A DNA stretch of 64,000 nucleotides from Spirochaetaceae bacterium (GCA_017622135.1 JAGARR010000037.1:29156-93155), one strand, 5' to 3'; counted from the first letter of the stretch, positions 34,511 to 44,413 are shown. Notes: generated by a model not told the origin, from the sequence alone. Numbers and translations: made by a program.

Positions 34511-35296
34511 TCAATACTGGACGGTGAATTCAATCTTTCCCAAATACGAAAGCAATTCTGGCAACGGCAGGGAAAATTCCACGTACCGTCCCTGGGTGCG
34601 CACCCTTCCTGCAGGAACCGACACCGTGGCGGACTGAACCTCTGCAGGGGCAGTCACCAGAATGCGCACAGTAGCCTGACGCAGCTCCTTGGCCACGCTG
34701 TCCCCATAAATCACCCCAATCAGGTCGGCATACTCCGCCGCTGTCATGGACTCCCCCGTGAGGATGGGTGCGGAAAGCAGGTCCATGTACTCCGCTGTCT
34801 CCGCCGGCACAATTCCCATCACCTGACGCAGCACGTCAGGAGAGATGGTCAGCACCAGCTTCCGCTGGCCAACCTGGGAAGAATGGCAGTACCCAATGGC
34901 CCCAGCCACCTGGGGAACCATATCCTGACACACAGAACCTGCTCCCAGGCTGGGGATGGTTCCCACCTTGTCCGTGACAGCGGACTCAATCCTGGCAGAC
35001 ACAATCAGGGAACTGTTGTCCGGAGTATCCACACCCACAGAACTCAAGCCAGCGGAACGCAGGGCTTGGAGGATTTGCTCCTCGTTGAACAGGGGCAGGG
35101 ACTGGTGGGCACCAGTGAAGGAACGCACCGTCTCCTCGATGAGGGGGGACACGGAGCTTTCCACGGAATAGACAATGCTGCCGCTGTCAGCCACCGCCAC
35201 CTTCAGCACAGGAGAGCAGGCGGTGAGAAAAACCATCCCGGTTACCAACAGTACGAATAAACCCAGTCGAAAAGCAACAGTTTTCATAGTAGCCAT
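34511..35296 (-). CDS. Lipoprotein of unknown function
   Basis: A 261-residue lipoprotein with lipobox VFLTAC (Cys27). The mature part contains VADSGSIVYSVESSVSPLIEE and a long mixed alpha/beta region without recognised motifs. ATG 35296 lies 4 nt after the stop of the NlpC/P60 gene, without a clear Shine-Dalgarno sequence, so it is probably translationally coupled; ATG 35287 is an alternative. The operon link suggests a role with the peptidoglycan hydrolase. Confidence 0.75.
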   Translation of the reverse strand: MATMKTVAFRLGLFVLLVTGMVFLTACSPVLKVAVADSGSIVYSVESSVSPLIEETVRSFTGAHQSLPLFNEEQILQALRSAGLSSVGVDTPDNSSLIVSARIESAVTDKVGTIPSLGAGSVCQDMVPQVAGAIGYCHSSQVGQRKLVLTISPDVLRQVMGIVPAETAEYMDLLSAPILTGESMTAAEYADLIGVIYGDSVAKELRQATVRILVTAPAEVQSATVSVPAGRVRTQGRYVEFSLPLPELLSYLGKIEFTVQY

Positions 35297-35300
35297 ACAC

Positions 35301-36440
35301 TCAAAGAACTTTTGAGAAGGGTAATGTTACACGGATTCCCGTGGAAAACACAACTCCCGATGACAGGGCATCCTGCAACAAGAATGGAGTGCCGTCTCCA
35401 TAGGCAAAGGCCTTGTACCGAATATCCTGAACAACATGGAGATTCACCTTTCCAACTTCAATTGCTGGCAATATGAACTTCACACCAAATACTCCAGGCC
35501 ATACCTGCCCCATTGCCGCTGTGCCAGAACCATGCAAGGTCACCGTCTTGGGATTTCCAGCCGTCAACACAACACCACCATATACCTGCATGATGTCAAA
35601 GGGCTGAATAGTCACAAGGAATGGAAACTGATATGCTCCCATAACATCGTCATAAAAGAAGGAAACACCTACGCCAGGATTTATCAGCAGGCCATCCAGC
35701 CAAAATCCAACATCGACACTAAACCCTCTGGAAATAAAATCGAAGCCATCTGGTGCATAAAAGCTCCAGTCGTATGCCGCAGTAAAATCCACATTGAAAC
35801 GCCTGAAAATTGAACGGAATACACCCGAACCACCACCTGAGGATTGCCGCTGACTGCTGACACGCCCCCCCGAAGTGGAAGCTTCAACTGATGCAATGGA
35901 AGGCTTTGATGCCGTTACAGGAAAATCTGAGGATGCTCCCGCAGACGAATCATCAGTTGAAGCGGATGCGATGGTAGAATTTGCAGCCAGCAGAACCCGT
36001 CCTGCGCCGATATAATTTCGTCGCCAATAGTTTTCACTTAGCTTTGAAATGATGACACCTGTCTTGGGGCCATCACTTGCGGCATGAATGAACTCATTAT
36101 TTCCAAGATAAATCCCAACATGCCCTACCCCCTTGTTTTCGCGAACAGAAAAAAACACCAAGTCGCCAGGTTGTCGTTGGGCGTCGCTAATCTTCATAAC
36201 GGAAGAATAAATGCTACTCGACTGCCGCGGCAACCTTTCTCCCACCGCCTCTTGAAAGACAGTACAGATAAAGCCTGAGCAATCCATGCCGCTTCTAGTC
36301 TGGCCACCGTAGCGGTACGGCACACCAAGATAAGTCTTGCTTGTCACAATAACCTTATCACGAGAAGCAGCACCATCCTGTCCCAAGACAGGAAGCACAA
36401 AACAGACAAGAACGAAAAAAAATCCCCAAATCCTCTTCAT
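35301..36440 (-). CDS. NlpC/P60 peptidoglycan hydrolase with C-terminal beta domain, copy 1
   Basis: 379 residues with a signal peptide (GFFFVLVCFVLPVLG). The NlpC/P60 domain has the Cys nucleophile in SGMDCSGF, the His in GVGHVGIYLG and the third polar site in FIHAAS, so the catalytic set is intact. It should cleave D-gamma-glutamyl bonds in cell-wall peptides. A Ser-rich linker follows, then about 170 residues of amphipathic strands ending GIRVTLPFSKVL. ATG 36440 is chosen because TATACT (36447-36452, minus) ends 6 nt upstream. It is paralogous to the next gene. Confidence 0.88.
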   Translation of the reverse strand: MKRIWGFFFVLVCFVLPVLGQDGAASRDKVIVTSKTYLGVPYRYGGQTRSGMDCSGFICTVFQEAVGERLPRQSSSIYSSVMKISDAQRQPGDLVFFSVRENKGVGHVGIYLGNNEFIHAASDGPKTGVIISKLSENYWRRNYIGAGRVLLAANSTIASASTDDSSAGASSDFPVTASKPSIASVEASTSGGRVSSQRQSSGGGSGVFRSIFRRFNVDFTAAYDWSFYAPDGFDFISRGFSVDVGFWLDGLLINPGVGVSFFYDDVMGAYQFPFLVTIQPFDIMQVYGGVVLTAGNPKTVTLHGSGTAAMGQVWPGVFGVKFILPAIEVGKVNLHVVQDIRYKAFAYGDGTPFLLQDALSSGVVFSTGIRVTLPFSKVL

Positions 36441-36509
36441 GGATATAGTATACATCATATTTTAGGAAAAAGGAGCAAAAATTACACAATAAAATAACTG
36501 GAGAAAAAA

Positions 36510-37646
36510 CTACATGAAATTTGACAGGGGAAAGGTCACCCGAATGCCCGTGGAAAATACAAGTCCTGATGACAGGGAACTGAGGGGCGACAAGGCCGCA
36601 CCGTCCATATCGTTGAACACAGTGTAGCGGATGTCCTGCACCAGGGAAAGCTCCACCTTGCCAGCCTTGAGGGTGGGAGTCTGGAGACAGAGTCCCAACA
36701 CACCGGGAAAGACAGAGCCCTTCACCCCCTCGCCATCCGTGCCAGGCTCCACCGGCTTGCCCATGGTAAAGACGGGTCCTGCGTACACTCGGATTCCCCT
36801 GGCCACTGTCAGGGAGAATAGAAGGGGCAGCTTGAAAGCCTCCATGGCTGGGTCATAAGACAGGGAGAATCCGAATCCCGGCTCCAGTTTTCCTCCTGTG
36901 TAGCGGGCATGAGTATCAAGAGTGGCACCACGGAAAATCAGATGAAAACGATTGGCACTAAAGAAGGTCCAGTCTCCGGTGAGGGTTCCGTCTATGGCCA
37001 CACGACGGAAGAAACCATTGGCCCCTCCTCCGCCTCCTGCGTTGGAGCCAGCAGAGGCATTGTCACCACTCCCGCTGGGGGCACAAAGCCCGCCTCCTTG
37101 TGGAGCTCCAGCGGAACCGCCCTCCATGACCACCCGCTGCTCGCTAGTGTCTCCGGTGGCAGGCAGGAAACGGCCGGCTCCAGCGTATGTTCTGCTCCAA
37201 TATGATTCCTTCAATGAAGAGATGATGACACCGGTATTGGGTCCGTCGCTGGCAGCATGGATAAACTGGTTGTTTCCCAGATACAAGCCCACGTGGGAGA
37301 TGCGGGAACCAACGGTCTTGAAGAAAACCAGATCTCCGGCCTCCTTCTCGGAGTCATTGATGATGCGGACAGCAGAATAGATACCAGAAGCAGAACGGGG
37401 GAGCTTCACCCCAATGGCATCGTTTGCCACCGTGAAGATGAGGCCGGAGCAGTCCATACCACTCCTGCTAGCCCCTCCATATACGTAGGGTACACCCACA
37501 AACTGCTTGCTGTAGTCAATCATCTTTTGTCTGGCTTCTCGAGACTCACCAACCGTCATAGACTGCACCGCCTGACAGAACATGGGCACACAGACGGCCC
37601 AGCACAGAATCAGGCAGCTGATAATCTTCGGCAGATTCTTATGCAT
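36510..37646 (-). CDS. NlpC/P60 peptidoglycan hydrolase with C-terminal beta domain, copy 2
   Basis: 378 residues with the same layout as its neighbour: signal peptide, NlpC/P60 domain (SGMDCSGL, SHVGLYLG, FIHAAS), Gly/Ser-rich linker, and a C-terminal strand-rich domain ending GIRVTFPLSNFM. TATAAT (37654-37659, minus) ends 7 nt before ATG 37646 with no Shine-Dalgarno site. Each copy keeps its own promoter, so they are tandem paralogues and not necessarily one operon. Confidence 0.88.
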   Translation of the reverse strand: MHKNLPKIISCLILCWAVCVPMFCQAVQSMTVGESREARQKMIDYSKQFVGVPYVYGGASRSGMDCSGLIFTVANDAIGVKLPRSASGIYSAVRIINDSEKEAGDLVFFKTVGSRISHVGLYLGNNQFIHAASDGPNTGVIISSLKESYWSRTYAGAGRFLPATGDTSEQRVVMEGGSAGAPQGGGLCAPSGSGDNASAGSNAGGGGGANGFFRRVAIDGTLTGDWTFFSANRFHLIFRGATLDTHARYTGGKLEPGFGFSLSYDPAMEAFKLPLLFSLTVARGIRVYAGPVFTMGKPVEPGTDGEGVKGSVFPGVLGLCLQTPTLKAGKVELSLVQDIRYTVFNDMDGAALSPLSSLSSGLVFSTGIRVTFPLSNFM

Positions 37647-37764
37647 AGCTGCAATTATAACCCATAAACTGAAAAAAATGAAATAAAAAGCCCGATTTTA
37701 CAACATTTTTTCCTTAAATGTGTCATACTTAGATATAGAAATAAACTTCAATTAAGGATGCAGC

Positions 37765-39489
37765 ATGAAGAAGAACCAACTCCCCTGGGCCTTTCTGGAC
37801 GAATGGAAAGGCAAAACCTTTACCGGGCAGTGGCCAACCCTGCCGGAAATGTTGAGGATTACTGCCGAACGGTATCCTGACCGCCCCTGCTTTACCGACT
37901 TTGTGCCGGAGCGTGTCACCCGCACCTACACCGAGGCGCTGAAAAACATCGAAAGGCTTGCCAACTGGCTGGCGGTCTCTGGCGTTACCAAGGGAAGCCA
38001 CGTGGCAGTCTCAGGAAAGAATTCCTCCGAGTGGGCCACCGTCTACCTGGCCACCCTCTTTGCCGGGGGAACCATCATCCCCATTGACTATGGCCTCCAC
38101 GAGCCTGAGATTGAGAACCTGCTGAATACAGCAAGGCCCCTGTTCTTCTTTGTGGACGAGGAAAAATACGACCATTTCTGCAAGCATACCTGCGGCGCTC
38201 AGGTCTTCTCCCTGTCGCCCAAGTATTCCGACACCTATGTCTACAGTCTTGAGACAAGCTCCAGGGCCACCATCACCCCCGCCACGGAGCTGGACACGGC
38301 GGCCATCCTGTTCACATCGGGAACCACCGGCACTCCCAAAGGCGTGATGCTGTCCCACCGCAACCTTGTCTCCGACTGCTACATTGCCCAGACAAACCTT
38401 GACCTCTTTCCCACCGACGTGTTCTACGCCCTGCTGCCCATCCACCACTCCTACACCATGCAGGCCGCCTTCATTGAGCCCCTGTCGGTGGGAGCCGAGG
38501 TGGTGTTCGGAAAGACCATGGCCGTCACCCGAATGCTCAAGGAGCTGAAGGAAGGGAAAATCACCATCCTGCTGGGCGTGCCGCTGCTGTTCAACAAGCT
38601 CTTGGCGGGCATACTGAAGGGAATCAAGGATAAGGGAGCGGCGGTGAACGGCATCATGCACTTCCTGATGGGAGTCTCCTACCTGGTGAAAAAGGTCTTC
38701 AAGGTGAACCCCGGAAAGAGGCTGTTCAAGGCCGTGCTGGAAAAGGCCAGCATCTCCACCCTGCGCATCGCCATCTGCGGAGGTGGCCCCCTGGCGGCCA
38801 GCGTGTTCAAGGTGTACAACCAGCTGGGAATCGACTTCATCCAGGGCTACGGCCTGACGGAGACCTCGCCCATCATCGCCTTGAACCCTGTGGACAACTT
38901 CAAGATTGAGAGCGTGGGCCAGTTCTTTGCTCCCCACATGGAGATGAAGATTCTGGAGCCAGACGAGGACGGCGTGGGCGAGGTTGCCGTAAAGGGGCCG
39001 ATGGTGATGGAAGGCTACTACAAGATGCCCGACGAGACGGCAGCAGTCTTTACCGAGGACGGATTCTTCAAGACAGGAGATTTGGGACGGCTGGACAACG
39101 AAAACTACCTGTATCTGGCAGGCCGGGCAAAGAACATGATTGTCACCGAGGGCGGCAAGAACGTGTACCCGGAGGAAATCGAGAACCAGTTCCAGCTGGT
39201 CACTGACATCGAGCAGATTACCGTCCAGGGCTACATCATGGACGAGGCCACCAAGTCCGAGGGTATCGAGGCATTGATCTATCCCTCCGACGAGCTGTTC
39301 AACCGGCTCAAGCTGCTGCGTGGCGACCTGGAGAGTGCCGACCTGGTAAAGGAGACCGTGGAGGGATTGGTAGCCGAGGTGAACCGCCGCCTCCAGCCCT
39401 ACTCCCGCATTTCCCGCACCACCATCCTGGAGGAGCCCCTGGAGATGACCACCACCAAGAAGGTAAAGCGAACCTACAGCAAGAAGTAG
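37765..39489 (+). CDS. AMP-forming acyl-CoA synthetase (long-chain type)
   Basis: A 574-residue ANL-superfamily ligase that activates a carboxylic acid with ATP to acyl-AMP and then acyl-CoA. The P-loop ILFTSGTTGTPKG lies near residues 178-190, GYGLTETSP near 363 and the hinge TGDLGRLD near 435. It ends KKVKRTYSKK, containing the conserved catalytic Lys region. AAGGATG lies 5 nt before the ATG. It could feed fatty acids to lipids. A fatty-acid substrate is inferred from the overall similarity to FadD. Confidence 0.9.
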   Translation: MKKNQLPWAFLDEWKGKTFTGQWPTLPEMLRITAERYPDRPCFTDFVPERVTRTYTEALKNIERLANWLAVSGVTKGSHVAVSGKNSSEWATVYLATLFAGGTIIPIDYGLHEPEIENLLNTARPLFFFVDEEKYDHFCKHTCGAQVFSLSPKYSDTYVYSLETSSRATITPATELDTAAILFTSGTTGTPKGVMLSHRNLVSDCYIAQTNLDLFPTDVFYALLPIHHSYTMQAAFIEPLSVGAEVVFGKTMAVTRMLKELKEGKITILLGVPLLFNKLLAGILKGIKDKGAAVNGIMHFLMGVSYLVKKVFKVNPGKRLFKAVLEKASISTLRIAICGGGPLAASVFKVYNQLGIDFIQGYGLTETSPIIALNPVDNFKIESVGQFFAPHMEMKILEPDEDGVGEVAVKGPMVMEGYYKMPDETAAVFTEDGFFKTGDLGRLDNENYLYLAGRAKNMIVTEGGKNVYPEEIENQFQLVTDIEQITVQGYIMDEATKSEGIEALIYPSDELFNRLKLLRGDLESADLVKETVEGLVAEVNRRLQPYSRISRTTILEEPLEMTTTKKVKRTYSKK

Positions 39490-39508
39490 GAAGGTTGAAA
39501 AAGGTTAG

Positions 39509-39543
39509 GCCGTGGAAGCTAATGCTTTCACGGCTTTTTTTTT
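39509..39543 (+). terminator. Terminator of the acyl-CoA synthetase gene
   Basis: GCCGTGGAAGC / GCTTTCACGGC, 11-bp stem with one G-T pair, TAAT loop and nine T residues. Confidence 0.92.
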
Positions 39544-39707
39544 CGCCCAACGACGAAGAATCCGCCTCATCTCGTCAATGCTCCTGCGACAAAAAAATCT
39601 CAGGGCGTCATTATTTGTCATGGCAGCTGCTGTATACTGTAGCAGGATTGTCGTGTGCGAACTGTCAGTTTTTCGTCAAATCCACCCTTCAATTTAAGAG
39701 GTGCAAT

Positions 39708-42521
39708 GTGGATGTCTTTGCAAGGCTGAATGACAAACAGACCCAAGCTGTAAAGAATACGGAAGGCTATGTCCGTGTAATCGCTGGAGCCGGCTCAGGC
39801 AAGACAAAGCTTCTGGTCAGCCGCTATGCCTATCTTGTGAAAGAGTACGGAATCGATTCTGCAAACATTCTGTGCGTCACCTTTACAAACAAAGCCGCTG
39901 CCGAGATGAAGAAACGAATCACCAATCTTATTGGCCCTGAATATTCAACGTCACTGATTTGTACCTACCATGGATTTTGTGCCCGCCTTATTCGAGAGAA
40001 CCCGGAAAAGCTGTTCCTCACAAAGGGATTCCAGATAATCGATACCTGGCAGCAGAAATCAATCCTCGAAGAAGTCTTCCAAAAATATGAGTTAAAACTG
40101 GACTATGCAAATTTCCAGAGCATCCTTAAAAAAATCGCCCGCAAAAAGCAGAGTCTGGAATATGTTCCAAAGATGTGCATAGCGGATAAGGTGCAGATTC
40201 TCGGTGAAATCAAAGACCAGGATGACAGAATCATAGAAGACTACCTCCAGTGTCAGAAGGCAATTTACAGACTGGACTTTACAGACCTTATGAGCTATGC
40301 ACTGTATCTTTTGGAAAATGACGAAGAAGTCCGCAGCACGTGGCAGGCAGGGCTCAATTACATAATGGTGGATGAGTTTCAGGACAGCTCCACCACAGAA
40401 ATGAAGCTTGTTGACATTCTCAGCGCCCGCTATCAAAACCTTATGATTGTAGGCGACCCAGACCAGAATATTTACGAGTGGCGAGGCTCCGATGTAAGGC
40501 TCTTGGTTGACTTCGATAAAACGCATCCTGACACCAAGACAATCATCTTAAATCAGAATTACCGCTCTACCCCGCAGATTCTCAAATGCGCCAACACCCT
40601 CATCGAAAAGAACAGCCTGCGGCTCAAGAAGGACCTGTTCACCCAATCTGATGCCGGAGCTACCGTCAAGCACATTCATTCAAGGTCAGAGGAAGACGAG
40701 GTGAGCCGCATTGTAGGGGAGATAAAACAGCTTCGGCAAACCCAGAGGAAGTCATTCTCCGATTTTGCTGTCCTGTACCGCTCCAGCTTCCTTTCCCGTG
40801 TCATCGAGCGAAAGCTTGTTGAGGAGAGCATTCCCTATGAAATCTTTGGCGGCGTGAAGTTCTATCAGCGTATGGAAATCCAGGATGTCGTTGCCTATCT
40901 GAGGGTGATTGCATTCAATGACGACCTTTCTTTCAAGAGAATCGTCAATACACCGAGAAGGAAGTTCGGGCGTGTCCGGGTTGCAGCCTTGGAAGCAATT
41001 CGCAGGCACAATGAGCAGACCCTCTTTGACACTGAGACCCTTGCCCATAAAAGCCTCTACGAAATTCTCAAGACTCACCTCGGCGACCCGGCCCTTCATG
41101 GAAGCGGCGGAGCGGCCTTTGTTTCTCTCATAGAAAACCTTAAGCGTTGCAAGGAGCAGATAAAAATCAGCGAGCTGGTAAACCGTGTCTGTATTGACTC
41201 CGGCTACGAGCAGTATATCCGTGAGCTTGGAGACGAGGAACGCCTTGATAACCTTGCCGAGTTCAAGCGGATTGCCAACGAGTTTGAGAACAGCTACGGC
41301 GAGGAGATAAATCTGGAGGAGTTCCTGCAGCAGATTGCTTTGATGAGTGCAGAGGATGCGGAAAAGTCCTGCGAAGCTGTCAAGCTGATGACAATACATG
41401 CATCAAAAGGACTCGAATTCCCCGTTGTCTTTGCAATCGGCTTTTCAGAAGGAATATTTCCAAGCTCAAAGACAATCGAAGAGCGCAAGAAGCTCGGACT
41501 GGAAGAGGAGCGCCGTCTCTGTTATGTGGCAATTACCAGAGCCATGGAGACGCTTTTCATCATGGACAGTGAAGGGCAGAGCCAGCAGGGAATTAAAAAG
41601 CTGCCGTCCCGCTTCCTTTATGAAATCGGAGAAAAGAATTACGAGCGTATCGGAAGAATCAGCGATGAGCTGGAGCGAGAAAGCTGGGGCTATATCCGCC
41701 GACTCAACCAGCAGATGCTAGAAGAGCTCCCGGCACCACAAACCAGCGGCCCCCAGACAGTTGAGCATCACATCTTTGGTAAGGGCCAGGTTCTTTCTTT
41801 TGACGGCAATCGTAAGGTTTACACCATCCAGTTTGAAGGCATGAGCCAGTCCCGTGCAATCAATGCCGATTATTTCACTCAGCGGCACAAGGCTCCAGCT
41901 CAGGAGCAGCCTGCTATCTACATGAAAGATAGTGATGATTCGGAGGATACCCCAGACGACCATCAGAATCCTTCAGCCTATGACCATGAGGATGCTGTTG
42001 CCGACGGCGAGCTTCCTCCCGATTTGCAGAAAATCTCGGATGAACTCCGCAAGAAGCTTGCCAATTCGCCAAACCATTGGCATGACCCGGATTTTCCAAA
42101 GACAGGCTGGACTTGTACCGGAGTCACAGATTTGGGGGCCCCAGAGGGCATCTGCGAAATGTGCAATCATCAGATAATCCGTTATGCCCATCATCTGCAT
42201 CATCCTGCAAGCGGGCGCTCACTTGACTGCGGCTGCATCTGCGCCGGAAGGCTTGAGGGCGACACAAACAAGGCCCGCAAACGGGAAGCCGACTTCAAGA
42301 ACAAGCAGCAGCGCAAAATCAACTTCAAGAAAAGGCAGTGGAAGAAATCTGCCCGTGGCAATGAATATCTCAAGCTCAAGAATCACCTTATAGTGCTTTT
42401 TCTGAATTCAAACAAGTGGAGGTTCTCAATAGACAATAAGCTCAGTGCCGACACCTACAGCACCCGCACTGCCTGCATCGAAGCCGTATTCTCCGCTCTG
42501 GAAAAATTATTGTATACATAA
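39708..42521 (+). CDS. UvrD/PcrA-like superfamily 1 helicase with C-terminal cysteine-rich module
   Basis: 937 residues from GTG 39708 (AGAGG 6 nt upstream). The longer frame covers a terminator and is rejected. SF1A helicase motifs: Walker A AGAGSGKT near 27-33, VDEFQDSS near 220, GDPDQNIYEWRG, QNYRST, and a C-terminal TIHASKGLEFP and EERRLCYVAITRA. Beyond about residue 790 comes an unusual 150-residue tail with WTCTG, CEMC and CGCIC, likely a zinc site, followed by a basic helix. It unwinds DNA in repair or plasmid/phage metabolism. Confidence 0.92.
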   Translation: MDVFARLNDKQTQAVKNTEGYVRVIAGAGSGKTKLLVSRYAYLVKEYGIDSANILCVTFTNKAAAEMKKRITNLIGPEYSTSLICTYHGFCARLIRENPEKLFLTKGFQIIDTWQQKSILEEVFQKYELKLDYANFQSILKKIARKKQSLEYVPKMCIADKVQILGEIKDQDDRIIEDYLQCQKAIYRLDFTDLMSYALYLLENDEEVRSTWQAGLNYIMVDEFQDSSTTEMKLVDILSARYQNLMIVGDPDQNIYEWRGSDVRLLVDFDKTHPDTKTIILNQNYRSTPQILKCANTLIEKNSLRLKKDLFTQSDAGATVKHIHSRSEEDEVSRIVGEIKQLRQTQRKSFSDFAVLYRSSFLSRVIERKLVEESIPYEIFGGVKFYQRMEIQDVVAYLRVIAFNDDLSFKRIVNTPRRKFGRVRVAALEAIRRHNEQTLFDTETLAHKSLYEILKTHLGDPALHGSGGAAFVSLIENLKRCKEQIKISELVNRVCIDSGYEQYIRELGDEERLDNLAEFKRIANEFENSYGEEINLEEFLQQIALMSAEDAEKSCEAVKLMTIHASKGLEFPVVFAIGFSEGIFPSSKTIEERKKLGLEEERRLCYVAITRAMETLFIMDSEGQSQQGIKKLPSRFLYEIGEKNYERIGRISDELERESWGYIRRLNQQMLEELPAPQTSGPQTVEHHIFGKGQVLSFDGNRKVYTIQFEGMSQSRAINADYFTQRHKAPAQEQPAIYMKDSDDSEDTPDDHQNPSAYDHEDAVADGELPPDLQKISDELRKKLANSPNHWHDPDFPKTGWTCTGVTDLGAPEGICEMCNHQIIRYAHHLHHPASGRSLDCGCICAGRLEGDTNKARKREADFKNKQQRKINFKKRQWKKSARGNEYLKLKNHLIVLFLNSNKWRFSIDNKLSADTYSTRTACIEAVFSALEKLLYT

Positions 42522-42581
42522 TGAACCTGGTCATTGGGGCTTTGGCAAAAGTCAGCCCAGGAGCCGACATTGACCGTAAAC

Positions 42582-42600
42582 TTTCGCCGTCACGGCGAAA
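42582..42600 (+). terminator. Weak terminator hairpin after the helicase
   Basis: TTTCGCCG / CGGCGAAA with a 3-nt loop, followed by ATTTCCCTTT. Confidence 0.5.
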
Positions 42601-42684
42601 ATTTCCCTTTCGCTTGTGATACAATACCATTATCAATTGCGGCTACGAGGCCGTAGCATCACATACCGATTTTCAGGAGGCACT

Positions 42685-43488
42685 ATGTACGGAGCGATTT
42701 TAGGAGACATCATCGGAGAGCCCTACGAGTTTGAGCAGGGGCCAAGGTCAAAGGACTTCCCGCTGTTCTGCGAGAGACCTGTCTTTACCGACGATTCCCT
42801 GATGACCATTGCAATCTGCCAGGGAATTCTGGAGGCGGGAGTCGATGCGGGCGAGGACAAGATGAAAAAGTCCATGATTGCCTCCATGCGCCGGTGGGGA
42901 GAGCGGCATCCCCTTCCTGCAGGTGGCTACGGCGGAGGATTTGCCCGCTGGCTCAGAAGCAAAAACCCAGAGCCCTACAACAGCTGGGGCAATGGCAGCG
43001 CCATGCGTGTCGCCGCCACAGGCTGGCTCTTTGACACCCTGGAGCGCACCCGGCAGGTGGCACGCTGGTCTGCGGAGGTGACCCACAATCACCCGGAGGG
43101 AATCAAGGGAGCGGAATCGGTGGCCAGCGTCATCTGGATGGCACGAAACGGCAGCCCCAAGGATGAAATCAAGTCCTTTGTGGAATCTGAATTCAACTAC
43201 GACCTGTCCCGCACCTGCGACCAGATTCGTCCCACCTACAAATTCGATGAAAGCTGCCAGGGAACAGTACCGGAGGCCATAACCGCATTTTTGGAGGGCA
43301 GCGACTTTGAGGATGTTGTCCGCACCGCCGTAAGCCTGGGTGGTGACTGCGACACCCTCACCTGCATTGCCGGCAGCATGGCGGAGGCCCTGTACCCCAT
43401 CCCGGAGCTGTTGAAGGAAAAGTGCCTGGGTATCATCACCGAGGATATGCGTCAGGTTCTGGTGGCATTTGACCAGCTCCGCACATAG
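42685..43488 (+). CDS. ADP-ribosylglycohydrolase family protein
   Basis: 267 residues. The DraG/ARH fold motifs are present: GAILGDIIGEPYE at the start, TDDSLM near residue 35 and the C-terminal VSLGGDCDTLTCI metal-binding segment. The enzyme removes ADP-ribose from proteins or nucleic acids using two metal ions. AGGAGG lies 4 nt before ATG 42685; the extended frame to 42616 lacks support. A partner transferase is not adjacent; the DUF3990 protein at 13261 is the only ART-like protein in the window. Confidence 0.9.
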   Translation: MYGAILGDIIGEPYEFEQGPRSKDFPLFCERPVFTDDSLMTIAICQGILEAGVDAGEDKMKKSMIASMRRWGERHPLPAGGYGGGFARWLRSKNPEPYNSWGNGSAMRVAATGWLFDTLERTRQVARWSAEVTHNHPEGIKGAESVASVIWMARNGSPKDEIKSFVESEFNYDLSRTCDQIRPTYKFDESCQGTVPEAITAFLEGSDFEDVVRTAVSLGGDCDTLTCIAGSMAEALYPIPELLKEKCLGIITEDMRQVLVAFDQLRT

Positions 43489-43532
43489 CTGGAATTGGGA
43501 CGATGAGACGGGGCAGTTGGGTGGACTTGAGG

Positions 43533-43587
43533 GGCAGGGGCGGGAACGCCTGTTGCTGGTGGCTTTTTCCCATTTCCCGCCCCTGCC
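43533..43587. terminator. Long hairpin between convergent genes
   Basis: GGCAGGGGCGGGAA at 43533-43546 pairs with TTCCCGCCCCTGCC at 43574-43587. It lies in the only space between two converging genes. Poly-T is poor. Confidence 0.55.
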
Positions 43588-43597
43588 TCCGATGCAG

Positions 43598-44362
43598 CTA
43601 TTTTTTCTTGTCCAGCAGGAGTAGCAGAGCCTCTATCGCCCGCTCATTCTCCATTTTGTGGCCTAGGTGAGAGCAATGGCTGTTCATTGTATTGCAGTGC
43701 TCCTCTGCCTTCTTGTAGAGCGTTGACTCCTTAAAATCCTTCTTGTAGAGCTTTCCGGTGCCCGGTAGCTTTTTCTGCAACGCTTCACGGACCTCGGCCA
43801 GCCGGGACACGGCGTTACGCAGCTCTGCTCCATCCGCCTGTTCCACGTGGTCCCAGAAAAAGTCCAGATACTGCGGAGTGTAGCCCATGTCCTCCATCTT
43901 CTTCCGCAACTTCTTCTGGAGAGCCTCCGGGGTTTTGTCCAGGGTGTGTCCCCGCTCCCTCACAAAGGTCCAGGCGGGAAGGAAGAAGTTGCAGGCTATC
44001 GTGTGGCCCAGGATGCTCAGGGGCGTGGCAGCATCTTTCTTGTCGCCAGCGTTTGTCCTTGCAATTCCTAGTGATGTGGCAACAACAAGGACTGCCCCAA
44101 TGATAAAGGGAGCCAACAAAGGGCCTGACAACATGGTGACGCCAAAGAATCCAAGGATACCTCCCACCGATACGGTGGCGACATTCACCCCCAGCAGCAC
44201 CACCAGGGTGGCAAGGCCAGCTCCCACAGTGGGACCCAATGCGGTAATCAACCAGTTGCCTTTAAAGCCAATTTCATCAAAGAACAGCGTGAGCCTGCCC
44301 TTCTCCAGCACAATCATACTTGATTCCAGATCCATTCCAAGGATGGTCTCTTTCTCCTTCAT
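43598..44362 (-). CDS. Membrane protein of unknown function, second gene of XRE-linked pair
   Basis: 254 residues. Two long Gly-rich hydrophobic segments at about residues 38-100 (GPTVGAGLATLVVLLGVNVA; GPLLAPFIIGAVLVVATSLG) are followed by a charged helical C-terminal half with many Lys and Glu (LQKKLRKKMEDMG, VREALQKKLPGTGK). AGGAGG lies 6 nt before ATG 44362. I do not recognise the family. It is 51 nt downstream of another unknown membrane protein and probably co-regulated with it by the divergent XRE protein. Confidence 0.75.
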   Translation of the reverse strand: MKEKETILGMDLESSMIVLEKGRLTLFFDEIGFKGNWLITALGPTVGAGLATLVVLLGVNVATVSVGGILGFFGVTMLSGPLLAPFIIGAVLVVATSLGIARTNAGDKKDAATPLSILGHTIACNFFLPAWTFVRERGHTLDKTPEALQKKLRKKMEDMGYTPQYLDFFWDHVEQADGAELRNAVSRLAEVREALQKKLPGTGKLYKKDFKESTLYKKAEEHCNTMNSHCSHLGHKMENERAIEALLLLLDKKK

Positions 44363-44413
44363 TGCAATCCTCCTGTAACTGAAGGCGGGCAGCCGGCCGC
44401 CGCCCGCCGATGC

